This document shows positions 1 through 5,385 of a stretch of DNA of 9,017 nucleotides, one piece after another. Every line of letters begins with the position of its first letter. The first letter of the stretch is position 1. Origin of the DNA: an uncultured Desulfobacterium sp. (lineage in GTDB: Bacteria; Desulfobacterota; Desulfobacteria; Desulfobacterales; Desulfobacteraceae); assembly GCA_937124525.1 (NCBI GenBank), contig CAKZLA010000198.1:1-9017 (forward strand), in the 5' to 3' direction. The notes beneath the pieces were generated by a model that did not search any database, was not told the origin of the DNA, and worked only from the letters and a program-made list of their open reading frames with translations. The position numbers were made by a program, and so were the translations under genes.

Positions 1-21
1 GTTTGACCCACGCCGCAGCAC

Positions 22-81
22 ACTTAACAACGAGTTGGAGCAGCCAACCCACGTGGGTCGCTCCTCAACTCGGCATTAGGG
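22..81 (+). other. attC site of cassette 0 (short, degenerate R' box)
   Basis: The R'' box ACTTAAC (22-28) is followed by ACGAGTTG..GAGC. The right side has GCTCCTCAACTCGG and then ATTAGGG (75-81) in the R' position. The arms CGAGTTG/CAACTCG and GAGC/GCTC pair, and a central CCCACGTGGG forms the loop stem. At about 60 bp this is the size of classic short attC sites. The first base of R' is A instead of the usual G, so the core is degenerate. The 21 bases before it are the 3' tail of an otherwise unseen cassette. Confidence 0.7.
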
Positions 82-96
82 GGATAAAATATTAAC

Positions 97-125
97 TTGC
101 CATTGCACACATATAAGTGTACAGT
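97..125 (+). promoter_or_regulatory. Probable hicAB promoter with operator-like palindrome
   Basis: TTGCCA (97-102) and TACAGT (120-125) are 17 bases apart and match the sigma70 consensus at 5 and 4 of 6 positions. The -10 box ends 7 bases before the hicA ATG. An imperfect palindrome ACAC-ATATAA-GTGT (107-120) lies in the spacer and is a plausible binding site for the HTH-containing HicB. An alternative -10, TATAAG (112-117), has no good -35 partner. The call rests on motif matching only. Confidence 0.45.
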
Positions 126-132
126 TATCTCT

Positions 133-315
133 ATGAAACGGAATAAGCTTGAGAACGAGTTAAAAAAATTAGGTTGGTGGTTTCTGAGACATGGTGGTAA
201 CCATGATATTTGGACCGATGGAGACAGGCAGGAACCAATCCCAAGGCACAGTGAAATCAATGAAAAGCTTGCTCGTTCAATAATTCGTAAGGCAAAGAGA
301 GGAGGTAAATCATGA
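133..315 (+). CDS. hicA: HicA-type mRNA interferase toxin
   Basis: This 60-residue protein has the hallmarks of HicA (YcfA family, double-stranded RNA-binding-like fold). These are a lysine-rich first helix (MKRNKLENELKKLG), then FLRHGGNHDIW (18-27) with the expected catalytic His24 in the GGNH motif, then IPRHSEINEKLARSIIRKA (36-54). HicA toxins bind and cleave mRNA in the cytoplasm, and HicB neutralises them. An in-frame ATG exists at 97 but adds residues unlike the family and would overlap the promoter, so the start at 133 is preferred. No ribosome binding site is visible at 133 and the transcript may be leaderless. The gene overlaps hicB by ATGA. Length and motifs are those of an intact toxin. 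Confidence 0.9.
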   Translation: MKRNKLENELKKLGWWFLRHGGNHDIWTDGDRQEPIPRHSEINEKLARSIIRKAKRGGKS

Positions 316-743
316 GATTTTCAGGTAAAATTTTTAAAGACGGTAAATTCTGGCTGGCAGAAGTTCCGATTCTCGATTTAATGACTCAAGGACGAACAAA
401 AAAAGAAACGTACGAGATGGTTGCAGACATGCTTGAATCGTTAGTCAATAAAGATGGGTTCAAGATTGAAATATATAAAGGGAAAAAGGACTGTTTTGAA
501 GTTGGTTCTTCCGAGCCAAAGAATATGGTAAGTTTACTTTTGCAGCGTAAACGTGAAATGAGTGGACTTTCACTCGCTCAAGTTGCAAGTCGATTAGGTA
601 TGAAATCACGTAACACATACGCTCGCTATGAACAGGGGAATTCTGTTCCAAGTGTTGAAAAACTTAATGAGTTACTAAATGCTGTCTGCCCTCAAACTGA
701 TATAGTCATTAATGAAAGCACGATACCCCTAACAAATAACTAG
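312..743 (+). CDS. hicB: HicB-type antitoxin with C-terminal HTH
   Basis: This 143-residue protein is the partner of HicA. Residues 1-60 form the partial RNase H-like HicB fold that masks the toxin (KIFKDGKFWLAEVPILDLMTQG, then the helix TKKETYEMVADMLESLV). Residues 73-126 are an XRE-type helix-turn-helix (LSLAQVASRLGMKSRNTYARYEQG), which would bind the operator upstream of hicA for autorepression. A strong ribosome binding site, GGAGG (301-305), lies 6 bases before the ATG, and the start overlaps the hicA stop (ATGA). The last residues, from about 139, are encoded by the R'' end of the following attC, so the C-terminus was shaped by the recombination site. The order toxin-antitoxin is usual for hicAB. 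Confidence 0.9.
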   Translation: MRFSGKIFKDGKFWLAEVPILDLMTQGRTKKETYEMVADMLESLVNKDGFKIEIYKGKKDCFEVGSSEPKNMVSLLLQRKREMSGLSLAQVASRLGMKSRNTYARYEQGNSVPSVEKLNELLNAVCPQTDIVINESTIPLTNN

Positions 744-846
744 AGCTGACGGCATAGCGCCCTCGGTGGTTTCAAGCCCATCGGTCATGGCACACATTTC
801 GTTTGCGCAACATTCAGTATGGCCGCAGCTCAGTTTGGTGTTCGGT
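727..846 (+). other. attC site of cassette 1
   Basis: R'' is CCCTAAC (727-733) and R' is GTTCGGT (840-846). The left arm AACT-A-GAGCTG-A-CGGC pairs with GCCGCAGCTC (822-831) and the AGTTTGG after it. Single extra bases on the left arm resemble the extrahelical bases that orient integrase. Length is 120 bp. The hicB stop codon lies inside the site. Confidence 0.85.
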
Positions 847-873
847 CACACAATATGGGAAAATACAACTCCT

Positions 874-2115
874 ATGAGATTGTCATTAAAATGGTCAAGT
901 TGGATTTTTGCCCTTGTATTGTCACTGGTATTAGCTTTTTCGGCTGATGCTTTTGGCTTAGAAGATTCTCACGAAAGAAGCATTGAAGATATGAGTGTTG
1001 ATGGTTTGCTGTTAATAATTTATGTGCTTATGGCATTAATTATTTCATTTCTCTGTTCAGTAGCGGAATCGGTACTCTTAAGCATTACGCCTTCATATAT
1101 AGAAGGGCAGAAAGAAAGGCGACCTAAGCATGCTGCACTTTTGAAACGCCTGAGACGAGATAATGTGGATCAATCACTTGCGGCCATTTTGACACTAAAT
1201 ACTATTGCTCATACGGTTGGTGCGATCGGTGCCGGGGCCAAAGCGACAATTGTATTTGGAAGCACATGGTTTGGCCTGTTTTCAGTTATTATGACGCTTT
1301 TGATTCTTTTTTTTTCCGAAATTGTGCCCAAAACTTTAGGCACCCTCTACTGGTCAAAACTTGCAGGTCCAATTTCATATTTTGTAAACACTCTGATTGT
1401 GGTCCTTTATCCAATCGTGTGGATTTCGGAGAGACTGACAAATTTTATTTCACACGGAAAGGATATTAATATTTTCAGTAGAGAAGAATTCATCGCCATG
1501 GCTCAGGTCGGTGTAGAGACGGGGCATATTCTTGATAAGGAATCAAAAATTATCCGGAACATATTCCGATTCGAGTCGCTGAAAACGGACGATATCATGA
1601 CGCCACGTGTTGTAATCTCCGCATTGCCCGAGGATATGAAAATTATTGATTCGTTGAAAGAAGTTATCCAAACCCCTTTTTCACGTCTGCCGCTTTACGC
1701 GACGAATATTGATGACATAACCGGTTTTGTTCTTAAAGAGGATATTCTAATTAACGCCGCCCAAAAGCGAGGCAATGAAAAGATCAAAGCATTGAAGCAT
1801 GAAATACTGGCTGTTCCAAAGTCAGTATCGTTGATAGCATTGTTGGAACGGTTTCTTAAGGATCGCCAGCACATTGCTATAGTCGTCAATGAGTATGGAG
1901 GGACGGATGGAGTGGTGACACTAGAGGATTTAATCGAGACACTTACGGGCATGGAAATTATGGATGAAACAGATGATGTTGAAGACATGCGCGCTCTGGC
2001 CCGGAAACAATGGAAGGAACGTACCAAGGCAATGGGGCTTGATGCTGATATCTTTGACCAAAGCAAAGCCGAACAGACTAATTCAGCCGACGTAAAAAGC
2101 CGCGTGTCTGATTAG
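874..2115 (+). CDS. CNNM/CorC-like membrane protein (DUF21 plus CBS pair)
   Basis: This integral membrane protein has a cytosolic CBS-domain pair, the architecture of the CNNM/CorC/MpfA group tied to Mg2+ (or Co2+) transport. From the chosen start it is 413 residues. A hydrophobic N-terminal segment (9-25) is followed by a DUF21 transmembrane unit (about 44-190) with the SAES motif near 62-66 and SEIVPKTLG at 148-156. The CBS pair (about 235-360) contains DDIMTPR and VNEYGGTDGVVTLEDL. The C-terminal CorC_HlyC domain of longer relatives is absent. The open frame reaches back to 766, but that stretch is attC, so ATG 874 is preferred. Only a weak GGGA precedes it. The last 16 codons lie inside the next attC. 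Substrate and transport direction cannot be read from sequence. Confidence 0.88.
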   Translation: MRLSLKWSSWIFALVLSLVLAFSADAFGLEDSHERSIEDMSVDGLLLIIYVLMALIISFLCSVAESVLLSITPSYIEGQKERRPKHAALLKRLRRDNVDQSLAAILTLNTIAHTVGAIGAGAKATIVFGSTWFGLFSVIMTLLILFFSEIVPKTLGTLYWSKLAGPISYFVNTLIVVLYPIVWISERLTNFISHGKDINIFSREEFIAMAQVGVETGHILDKESKIIRNIFRFESLKTDDIMTPRVVISALPEDMKIIDSLKEVIQTPFSRLPLYATNIDDITGFVLKEDILINAAQKRGNEKIKALKHEILAVPKSVSLIALLERFLKDRQHIAIVVNEYGGTDGVVTLEDLIETLTGMEIMDETDDVEDMRALARKQWKERTKAMGLDADIFDQSKAEQTNSADVKSRVSD

Positions 2116-2126
2116 CAGCGTTCGGC
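2068..2126 (+). other. attC site of cassette 2 (59 bp, overlaps the 3' end of the CDS)
   Basis: R'' GCCGAAC (2068-2074) and R' GTTCGGC (2120-2126) are exact complements. Inside them CTAAT-T-CAG (2078-2086) pairs with CTGATTAG (2108-2115), leaving one extra base on the left arm. The length equals the historical 59-base element. The site sits almost entirely within the coding region of the CNNM-type gene, whose stop codon lies in the right arm. Confidence 0.85.
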
Positions 2127-2139
2127 AAGAGAGGAAAAC

Positions 2140-2382
2140 ATGAGAGTCTTCGGCATAAAACCTGATGGTCAGTTCAGAGATTATATTCAAACGCCCTTCC
2201 AAGTCGATCATCAAGAGTCTATTTTGGAGGACTGGCTGGAATCCAACCCCGACGGAATTGTTGAAATGGCCAAAACCAAATCCATGCCGATTCACTGGGG
2301 TAACAATGGGTTTTCCCTTAATGTAAATATTGATGAAACTCACGTTACTATATGCTTTGTTTATCCGCCTGATTCCGTGTAA
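2140..2382 (+). CDS. Hypothetical cassette protein, probably a truncated gene
   Basis: This 80-residue ORF starts 13 bases after an attC R' box and has a good ribosome binding site, GAGAGGA (2129-2135), 4 bases before its ATG. Residues 19-43 (PFQVDHQESILEDWLESNP) resemble the short helical lead-in seen before some restriction-endonuclease-like (NucS/DUF91-type) domains, but no nuclease core follows. The second half (WGNNGFSLNVNID, then THVTICFVY) looks like beta strands and is not recognised. The ORF fills only a third of its cassette and is followed by coding-like fragments in other frames, so it may be the intact N-terminal part of a gene broken near 2380. A complete small protein is also possible. 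No function is assigned. Confidence 0.5.
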   Translation: MRVFGIKPDGQFRDYIQTPFQVDHQESILEDWLESNPDGIVEMAKTKSMPIHWGNNGFSLNVNIDETHVTICFVYPPDSV

Positions 2383-2776
2383 AAGCAGACATTACGAATA
2401 ACTCTGCAGGCTACCGACATAAAGCGGGACAGTTTGAACCGGTTGATGAGAATCTTCCAGCGCGTAAGCCTCAAGAATAAGGTCTTCCAGAAGAGCCTTA
2501 TTCTACGGGGTGTCCCGGCTTAAAATGGTAGCCACTCTGCACGACCGTGGCAGGGTGGAAAAGAAAAACTCTGTACCGGAAGATACGATCCAAGCATTGT
2601 GGAACCAAGCGTAATCAACAAGTCTTTTCGTCCGAGCAGGTCGAGATCTTAAATGCCATATTACTCGAAAATTGACCGATCAGGAAGTGGAATCCATTTT
2701 CAAATGGTATGAACCCGTAGAGAAGGAAGTAAGGAAACACAGATTAAAAGAGTTACATTACCGAACCAATCAGTGA
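2383..2776 (+). pseudogene. Decayed coding remnants of cassette 3
   Basis: No single long frame covers this stretch, but protein-like fragments succeed one another in different frames. One contains RHKAGQFEPVDEN (ends with the stop at 2478-2480). One contains MVATLHDRGRVEKKNSVPED (from 2525, stop TAA 2612-2614). One contains QQVFSSEQVEILNAILLEN (2616-2672, stop at 2673). The last contains LTDQEVESIFKWYEPVEKEV and stops at 2774-2776. The final stop lies inside the following attC, exactly as for the intact cassette genes nearby. This suggests one or two former genes broken by small indels or nonsense changes. The original function is not recognised. Sequencing or assembly error is an alternative explanation for the frame changes. 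Confidence 0.45.
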
Positions 2777-2885
2777 ACCGGACAGCAAGGGTCTCCTTCT
2801 TTTTAAAGGCTGAAAAACTTTTAAATGATGTGCTTCCAATGAACTTTATTGGAAACCCTTGCTGCCCGTTACCCAAGCGTTATCA
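2760..2885 (+). other. attC site of cassette 3
   Basis: R'' ACCGAAC (2760-2766) pairs with R' GTTATCA (2879-2885). The long arm GGACAGCAAGGGT (2780-2792) pairs with ACCCTTGCTGCCC (2855-2867) except at one position. A second GTTACCC (2868-2874) is closer to the stem, but the outer GTT gives arm lengths like the other sites. Length is 126 bp. Confidence 0.8.
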
Positions 2886-2930
2886 TTTAAAACCACTTCC
2901 ATCTTGACTATAATACGTCAATGGCGTATT
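2886..2930 (+). promoter_or_regulatory. Promoter and operator of the cassette 4 toxin-antitoxin pair
   Basis: A perfect TATAAT (2909-2914) has TTTAAA (2886-2891, 4 of 6 to consensus) 17 bases upstream, directly abutting the attC R' box. The inverted repeat AATACG (2912-2917) / CGTATT (2924-2929) with a 6-base gap straddles the -10 and the start region, a placement typical of toxin-antitoxin autorepression. TTGACT (2904-2909) is also present but has no matching downstream -10. Confidence 0.6.
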
Positions 2931-3253
2931 GTTGTGCTATGGAATTCATTGAAACGTCAATATTTACCAAGCAAGTCCTGAAACTTCTACCAGACTCAAG
3001 TTATCGAATATTGCAATCTACTTTAATGTTAAATCCAGGTGCAGGGGCAATTATTAAAGGAAGTGGAGGGATTCGCAAAATTCGTTGGAATTTACCTGGT
3101 GCAGGTAAAAGAGGTGCTTTACGGGTTATTTATTATTTCGATCAACCCGAAACGATTTACATGCTATTCATGTACAAGAAAAACGAACAAGGAGATTTAA
3201 CCCCTGAACAAGTCAAAATCTTGAAAAAAGCATTAAAGGAGAATTTATTATGA
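2921..3253 (+). CDS. higB: HigB2/RelE-superfamily mRNA interferase toxin
   Basis: At 110 residues, this resembles the Vibrio cholerae HigB2-type toxin as I recall that family. Shared features are an FIETSIF-like start, a helix SSYRILQSTLMLNPGAG (27-42), the loop GGIRKIRW (49-56), the strand GKRGALRVIYYF (62-73) and the C-terminal YKKNEQGDLT (85-94). Basic residues in these strands (Arg52, Lys53, Arg55, Arg64, Arg68, Lys86) are where RelE-fold ribosome-dependent RNases carry catalytic residues. ATG 2921 lies 6 bases after the -10 box. ATG 2939 (MEFIETSIF) agrees better with the homologues' N-terminus but also lacks a ribosome binding site, so the start is undecided. The gene overlaps its antitoxin by ATGA. 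Confidence 0.88.
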   Translation: MAYCCAMEFIETSIFTKQVLKLLPDSSYRILQSTLMLNPGAGAIIKGSGGIRKIRWNLPGAGKRGALRVIYYFDQPETIYMLFMYKKNEQGDLTPEQVKILKKALKENLL

Positions 3254-3540
3254 AAAACGAAGATTTTGATATGTTGCTTTCAAGCATAAAAGAAGCTGGC
3301 GATATAAAAAACGGAAAAAAGAAACCAAGTAGAGTTTTTGAGATTGAAGCTCCTGAAATTAAAATGGTTCGGAAGACTTTGAGCGTTTCTCAGTCGGAAT
3401 TTGCCATGATGATAGGAGTGAGTGTAAGAACACTTCAAAATTGGGAACAAGGAAGAAGGAAGCCCGAAGGCCCTGCAAAAGCCTTGTTGCGTATTGCTTC
3501 AAAAAATCCAAAAGCGGTACTTGAGGCCCTTCATATTTGA
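3250..3540 (+). CDS. higA: XRE-family antitoxin (NadS/HigA2-like)
   Basis: This 96-residue antitoxin is paired with the upstream RelE-type toxin. The N-terminal 35 residues (FDMLLSSIKEAGDIKNG) form the segment that wraps the toxin in this family. Residues 36-85 are a helix-turn-helix with the typical run IKMVRKTLSVSQSEFAMMIG, then VSVRTLQNWEQGRRKPEGPA. A good ribosome binding site, AAGGAG (3236-3241), precedes the ATG by 8 bases, and the start overlaps the toxin stop. The likely operator is the AATACG/CGTATT repeat before the toxin. The gene looks complete and ends 10 bases before the next attC. Confidence 0.9.
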   Translation: MKNEDFDMLLSSIKEAGDIKNGKKKPSRVFEIEAPEIKMVRKTLSVSQSEFAMMIGVSVRTLQNWEQGRRKPEGPAKALLRIASKNPKAVLEALHI

Positions 3541-3550
3541 TAAAAAATTA

Positions 3551-3680
3551 TGATAACAAAACGCTGCAGCTGACCGGGGGGAGCTATCGGCTTTTTGAAA
3601 GTGCTTGGTTTTAAAAAAAACTTGGCTTTTAGAACGTGCTCGGCTATATGCCCCCCGGCCAGCGGAGCTCCCCGTTCTGT
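3551..3680 (+). other. attC site of cassette 4
   Basis: R'' TGATAAC (3551-3557) and R' GTTCTGT (3674-3680) enclose GCTGACCGGGGGG on the left and CCCCCCGGCCAGC on the right, with extra unpaired bases in the outer arms. Length is 130 bp. The 41 bases from ACGCTGCAG onward are identical to those of the attC at 6005-6135, and the rest differs at only a few positions. Confidence 0.85.
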
Positions 3681-3725
3681 GTTTAGTTCAAAATTCAGAG
3701 ATTAAAAAAATGTTAAAAAATTATG

Positions 3726-3753
3726 TTGCGCATTGCGCATCATGCTGTATAAT
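3726..3753 (+). promoter_or_regulatory. Promoter and operator of higBA in cassette 5
   Basis: A perfect TATAAT (3748-3753) has TTGCGC (3726-3731) 16 bases upstream as a weak -35. The doubled palindrome TGCGCA-T-TGCGCA (3727-3739) overlaps the -35 and is the likely HigA operator. Only 6 bases separate the -10 from the higB ATG. Confidence 0.6.
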
Positions 3754-3759
3754 AAACTT

Positions 3760-4038
3760 ATGATAAAATCCTTTAAACACAAAGGGCTGCGCAAATTCTT
3801 TGAAACTGGTAATTTGTCAGGTGTTCAACCCGGGCATAAACAAAAACTTAGAATAAGACTAATCGCACTTGATTCCTCTACATGCATTGAAGATATGAAT
3901 ACTCCAGGTTGGCGGCTCCACAGTTTAAAGGGTGATCGTCAAGGATTGTGGGCGATTGATGTAAATAAAAACTGGCGTATCGTTTTTGAGTTTAAAGACG
4001 GTAATGCCTATATTGTAGATTATGAGGATTATCACTAA
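3760..4038 (+). CDS. higB: HigB toxin (RelE/YoeB-like mRNA interferase)
   Basis: This 92-residue HigB has the classic pattern MIKSFKHKGLRKFFETG at its start and LHSLKGDRQGLWAIDVNKNW (53-72) with RIVFEF after it. It ends in VDYEDYH, where the terminal Tyr-His pair is usual for this family. HigB cuts mRNA on the ribosome. The frame is open upstream to an ATG at 3733, but that stretch contains the promoter and is not family-like, so 3760 is chosen. No ribosome binding site is visible and the -10 box ends 6 bases before the ATG, which suggests a leaderless transcript. The last base of the TAA stop is the first base of the higA ATG. The order higB-higA, toxin first, is the usual one. The gene is intact. 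Confidence 0.93.
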   Translation: MIKSFKHKGLRKFFETGNLSGVQPGHKQKLRIRLIALDSSTCIEDMNTPGWRLHSLKGDRQGLWAIDVNKNWRIVFEFKDGNAYIVDYEDYH

Positions 4039-4328
4039 TGGCTATGTATAACCCACCCCATCCAGGGGAATTCATCAAAGAAGTTTACTTGGAACCTTTA
4101 AGAGTATCGCCTCGCAGTGTTGCCTTACAGCTTAAAGTATCGCCTTCCACCTTCTCAAGGCTTATTAAAGGACAAAGTGCAATTAGTCCGGGAATGGCTC
4201 TACGCCTATCTAAATGCCTGGGGCGTAGTCCAGAAAGTTGGCTCCTGATGCAGGATAGCTATGATCTATGGCAGGCCAAACAAAATGTTGATCTTTCAGG
4301 AATAGAACCAATAGCAATACCAGCTTAA
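4038..4328 (+). CDS. higA: HigA antitoxin (VapI-type HTH)
   Basis: This 96-residue antitoxin opens with the family signature NPPHPGEFIKEVYLEPL (5-21). It carries an XRE helix-turn-helix (about 24-70: VSPRSVALQLKVSPSTFSRL, then SPGMALRLSKCLGRSPESWL) and the characteristic MQDSYDLWQAK (71-81). It binds HigB and represses the operon from the doubled TGCGCA site upstream. Translation is coupled to higB by the TAATG overlap. No strong ribosome binding site is visible before the ATG (GAGGAT at 4023-4028 is the best candidate). The gene ends 14 bases before the next attC and looks complete. Confidence 0.93.
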   Translation: MAMYNPPHPGEFIKEVYLEPLRVSPRSVALQLKVSPSTFSRLIKGQSAISPGMALRLSKCLGRSPESWLLMQDSYDLWQAKQNVDLSGIEPIAIPA

Positions 4329-4342
4329 TCAATCAGAATCAC

Positions 4343-4469
4343 ACAGAACCCGGCGCTGGAGTTGACCTGGGGCCACTTGGCGGTCTTTAAAGCATCGGTT
4401 AAATAAAAATTAAAATCATGCTGCGCTTATCGAGACCAAGCCCCAGGCAACTCAGCTTTATCGTTCGCG
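4343..4469 (+). other. attC site of cassette 5
   Basis: R'' is ACAGAAC (4343-4349) and R' is GTTCGCG (4463-4469). The arm GCTG-G-AGTTG-A-CCTGGGGC pairs with GCCCCAGGCAACTCAGC. The left arm has two single extra bases, the typical extrahelical bases. Length is 127 bp. Confidence 0.85.
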
Positions 4470-4480
4470 CCGCTGCGCGG

Positions 4481-4584
4481 CGTGAACGCGGTGCTGACTC
4501 CGTCCAGCTCCGGTCACCGTGGACCTCACAAGCAAACTGCGTTTGCTTGTGAGGTCCACGGTGCCGGTCAGCACCGCGTTAGCC
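4481..4584 (+). other. attC site forming a gene-less cassette, with very long hairpin
   Basis: R'' CGTGAAC (4481-4487) and R' GTTAGCC (4578-4584). The outer stem CGCGGTGCTGA (4487-4497) pairs perfectly with TCAGCACCGCG (4568-4578), without the usual extra base. A 12-base one-sided bulge follows (4498-4509). Then CCGG pairs with CCGG across a bulged T (4514), and 23 bases (4515-4537) pair perfectly with 4541-4563 around a TGC loop. Only 11 bases separate this site from the preceding attC, so the cassette it defines (4463-4578) carries no gene. Confidence 0.75.
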
Positions 4585-4697
4585 TAGTACAGCGAATCAC
4601 AAACTCCTCGGGGGTTAATAGAACTGAAATACATAGTAAATTCAAAGAATTCCTTTACACGACAAACACCCCACAAACTTATGATTTGGTGTACTAG
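4584..4697. repeat. Imperfect inverted-repeat element at the head of cassette 7
   Basis: CTAGTACA-GCG-AATCA (4584-4599) and TGATT-TGG-TGTACTAG (4682-4697) are complementary at 14 of 16 positions. They bound an 82-base, AT-rich, apparently non-coding stretch. The element starts on the last base of the preceding R' box. It could be a small mobile element with terminal repeats, a decayed attC, or a structured leader. No gene is supported in it or in the remaining 52 bases before the next start. Confidence 0.4.
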
Positions 4698-4749
4698 TTT
4701 CAACCCAAACTGCCCTCTTTATTAACGGGGGCCTTATCGAAAGGAGAAT

Positions 4750-5244
4750 ATGATGAGAAACCGACTGTCTGTATTTTTGCTGTTATGTTCAAGCCTGATT
4801 ATCGTGAGCATCGCTTATGCATCCGATGCTTCATTCAAAGAACAAATCAAGGATTTTAAGAAAGAAGCGAGGATTACATCACCATCGGACAAAGGGAATG
4901 GTCCCGGTTTCCCTTTGCAGGTCAAAGGAAATGCTTCTGATGTACCTGATGGACATCACCTTTGGGTTGTTGTCCACCCGGTAAAATCTTCGGGATATTG
5001 GCCCCAAGGAGGAGAGTTGTATCCAAGCCCGAGAGATAACTCTTGGGAGGTAACGACTTATCTTGGAGAAGAGAAAAAGGGTTTTGGAGAAAAATTTGAA
5101 ATAATTTTATCTATAGCAAATGAAAATGCACATAAGGAGTTTGTGCAATATCTGGCTGATGGGCCGAGTAAAGGATATCCAGAAAAGCCGCTACCGAGCG
5201 GTGTTATTCAGATTGATAGAATTACTTATACACGAACGGAATAA
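4750..5244 (+). CDS. Secreted protein with the shared cassette 7 beta domain
   Basis: At 164 residues it has a clear Sec signal peptide: basic start, hydrophobic run 7-21 and a likely cleavage after AYA at 22-24. A short charged linker (25-41) precedes one domain (42-160). Within this domain ITSPSD (42-47), VKGNASDVPDG (58-68), HLWVVVHP (70-77), GYWPQGGE (82-89) and NSWEV (97-101) recur in order in the gene at 5386. It is rich in predicted beta strands and looks like a periplasmic Ig-like or sugar-binding-like fold, but I do not recognise a named family. The ribosome binding site AAGGAG (4741-4746) favours the second ATG (4753) over the first by spacing. No lipobox of normal form is present. 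Function unknown. Confidence 0.85.
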   Translation: MMRNRLSVFLLLCSSLIIVSIAYASDASFKEQIKDFKKEARITSPSDKGNGPGFPLQVKGNASDVPDGHHLWVVVHPVKSSGYWPQGGELYPSPRDNSWEVTTYLGEEKKGFGEKFEIILSIANENAHKEFVQYLADGPSKGYPEKPLPSGVIQIDRITYTRTE

Positions 5245-5281
5245 AGCTATCTTGTACCAATTTCCTATCTTTTGGTCTATT

Positions 5282-5319
5282 AACAAGGTAAGAGGGGGCA
5301 TAACCCCTCTTGCCTTGTT
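5282..5319 (+). terminator. Strong hairpin between the two cassette 7 genes
   Basis: AACAAGGTAAGAGGGG (5282-5297) pairs with CCCCTCTTGCCTTGTT (5304-5319) through 16 positions with one T-G wobble, around a GCATAA loop. Only a short T run (TTGTTTTG) overlaps the 3' edge, so it would be a modest intrinsic terminator. Because it begins with AAC and ends with GTT it could also be a minimal attC, but it lacks unpaired extra bases and is shorter than known sites. A terminator or processing hairpin is preferred. Confidence 0.5.
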
Positions 5320-5385
5320 TTGCACATAAAAATCTTTCTTCAAGATTGGCCATGAATAGAGATTCGATACCGGAGGAAACAAATA

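Noticed and set aside
766..873. N-terminal extension of the CNNM-type protein starting at 766
   Set aside because: The stretch is the right half of an attC site and the cassette edge. The extra residues are not membrane-protein-like, and a hydrophobic N-terminus starts naturally at 874.
2083..2343. 86-codon minus-strand open frame
   Set aside because: It is antisense to the cassette 3 ORF and crosses an attC. All supported genes are on the + strand.
2868..2874. GTTACCC as the R' box of the cassette 3 attC
   Set aside because: Using the outer GTTATCA (2879) gives arm lengths matching ACCGAAC on the left and agrees with the other sites.
4482..4697. 71-codon open frame on the + strand
   Set aside because: It runs through the attC hairpin and the inverted-repeat element, has no ribosome binding site, and its composition is not protein-like.
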